The notes under the pieces: generated by a model
The model's input: only the letters and a program-made list of their open reading frames with translations
Databases searched by the model: none
Told to the model about the DNA's origin: nothing
Made by a program: the position numbers and the translations under genes
Part shown: piece by piece, positions 5,351-5,825 of the stretch
Layout of the letters: the number at the start of each line of letters is the position of its first letter
How positions within the stretch are numbered: the stretch's first letter is position 1
Origin: Fimbriimonadaceae bacterium
GTDB lineage: Bacteria; Armatimonadota; Fimbriimonadia; Fimbriimonadales; Fimbriimonadaceae
Length of the DNA stretch: 5,825 bases
Direction: 5' to 3'
Assembly: GCA_947447315.1 (NCBI GenBank)
Contig: CANFJD010000180.1
Coordinates: 1 to 5,825 of the forward strand

Positions 5351-5472
5351 GGGTTCGCCCGGGTGCGTGAGCTTCAAGCACTTTCGGCGGGGCGACCCGT
5401 TAAATGGGCAACGTCGATGATTCTTACGAATCGGACACGCCGAAGGATGCGGGGGAAGCAAGGAAAATAAGA
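5341..5472 (+). promoter_or_regulatory. Structured 5' leader of rplC mRNA, candidate ribosomal-protein control element
   Basis: About 132 bases with several exact pairings. Long-range helix: GCGTGTCCG (5343-5351) with CGGACACGC (5432-5440). Local hairpins: CCGGG-TTCG-CCCGG (5349-5362), CGGG-GCGA-CCCG with a GNRA-type loop (5388-5399), and GATTC-TTAC-GAATC (5419-5432). A further helix, TTCGGC (5383-5388) with GCCGAA (5439-5444), is possible. The first hairpin and the long-range helix share 5349-5351, so they exclude each other, as in switching leaders. In E. coli the S10 operon leader is bound by L4 for autogenous control. This leader is in the matching place, but I cannot match it to that structure. 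No U-tract is visible. Confidence 0.5.
5460..5464 (+). promoter_or_regulatory. Ribosome binding site that fixes the rplC start
   Basis: AAGGA ends 8 bases before the ATG at 5473. The other in-frame ATG, at 5404, has only GGCGGGG about 11 bases upstream, so this site decides for 5473. Confidence 0.75.
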
Positions 5473-5825
5473 ATGTTGCCAGGAATACTGGGAACGAAGG
5501 TCGGTATGACCCACTTATTTACTGAGGACGGCAAAATGGTGCCGGTCACAGTAATTCAGGCGGGACCGGTCTACGTGACCCAACTCAAAACTCAAGAAAC
5601 GGACGGCTACGCGGCGGTTCAGGTTGGCTTCGGCGAGGCGAAGGAGAGCAAGCTCACCTTCCCCAAGTTTGGACACCTGAAGAAAGCGGGCCTCACCAAG
5701 AATTTACGCACCCTGCGCGAGTTTCGCGTGGAGAGCACCGACGGTCTGCAACTGGGCCAGGAAGTGACCGCCGACATCTTCGCCGAAGGCGAGGACGTTA
5801 CGGTTACCGGAACCAGCAAGGGTCG
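5473..5825 (+). CDS. rplC: 50S ribosomal protein L3, 3'-truncated by window edge
   Basis: L3 binds 23S rRNA early in large-subunit assembly and reaches towards the peptidyl-transferase centre. The first 117 codons are present. They begin MLPGILGTKVGMTHLFTEDG, the typical L3 N-terminus, then PVTVIQAGP, DGYAAVQVGFGEAKE, FGHLKKAG and LREFRVE, all in family order. The usual length is about 205-220 aa, so roughly half is visible. The start at 5473 has a good ribosome binding site and matches the family. The frame also extends back to an ATG at 5404, adding 23 hydrophilic residues unlike L3, immediately preceded by TAA. In E. coli rplC follows rpsJ; here the upstream neighbour is a divergent protease and the gene has its own leader and probable promoter. 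rplD, rplW and rplB would be expected downstream, outside the window. Confidence 0.96.
   Translation, partial: MLPGILGTKVGMTHLFTEDGKMVPVTVIQAGPVYVTQLKTQETDGYAAVQVGFGEAKESKLTFPKFGHLKKAGLTKNLRTLREFRVESTDGLQLGQEVTADIFAEGEDVTVTGTSKG

Overview
This is a bacterial chromosome segment. It starts inside a housekeeping gene (S-adenosylhomocysteine hydrolase, ahcY, + strand), runs through a Tat-exported-looking glucose-fructose-oxidoreductase-type protein (- strand), crosses about 2.7 kb of AT-richer accessory DNA, and ends inside ribosomal protein L3 (rplC, + strand). No gene fixes the phylum. Long-form AhcY, a Tat-type Gfo/Idh/MocA oxidoreductase and an L3-led ribosomal operon would fit a soil or freshwater lineage such as Armatimonadota, but that is only a guess.

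Layout. 1-1147: ahcY, missing its N-terminus. 1157-1180: a perfect 9-bp stem-loop between the convergent stops of ahcY and the oxidoreductase (1182-2297, -). About 2331-2583: a decayed second copy of the 3' end of ahcY. Its last 105 bases are direct and gap-free against the intact gene, while the 36 bases that should precede them are inverted and bounded by a perfect 12-bp inverted repeat. 2609-3322 (-): an unassigned 237-aa protein. 3323-3736: mostly non-coding, with a 16-bp palindrome and a doubtful 53-aa reading frame. 3737-5260 (-): a 507-aa trypsin-fold serine protease with a complete catalytic triad, a long helical middle and a C-terminal PDZ-like segment. 5261-5472: divergent intergenic region with a probable rplC promoter and a folded RNA leader. 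5473-5825: N-terminal 117 codons of L3.

Base composition supports a mosaic. Hand-counted 60-base lines give about 63% GC in ahcY and the oxidoreductase, 55% in rplC, but 33-38% in sampled lines of the unassigned gene and the protease. The block from the ahcY relic to the rplC promoter therefore looks like acquired DNA, with the relic as a scar at its left edge.

How the genes work together: ahcY belongs to the methylation cycle and rplC to ribosome assembly. The oxidoreductase is independent of both. The protease and the 237-aa protein share strand and composition but are 414 bp apart, so joint action is only a hypothesis. The best-supported unusual signals are the rearranged ahcY relic and the structured rplC leader. 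I do not see a clearly new multi-gene system.
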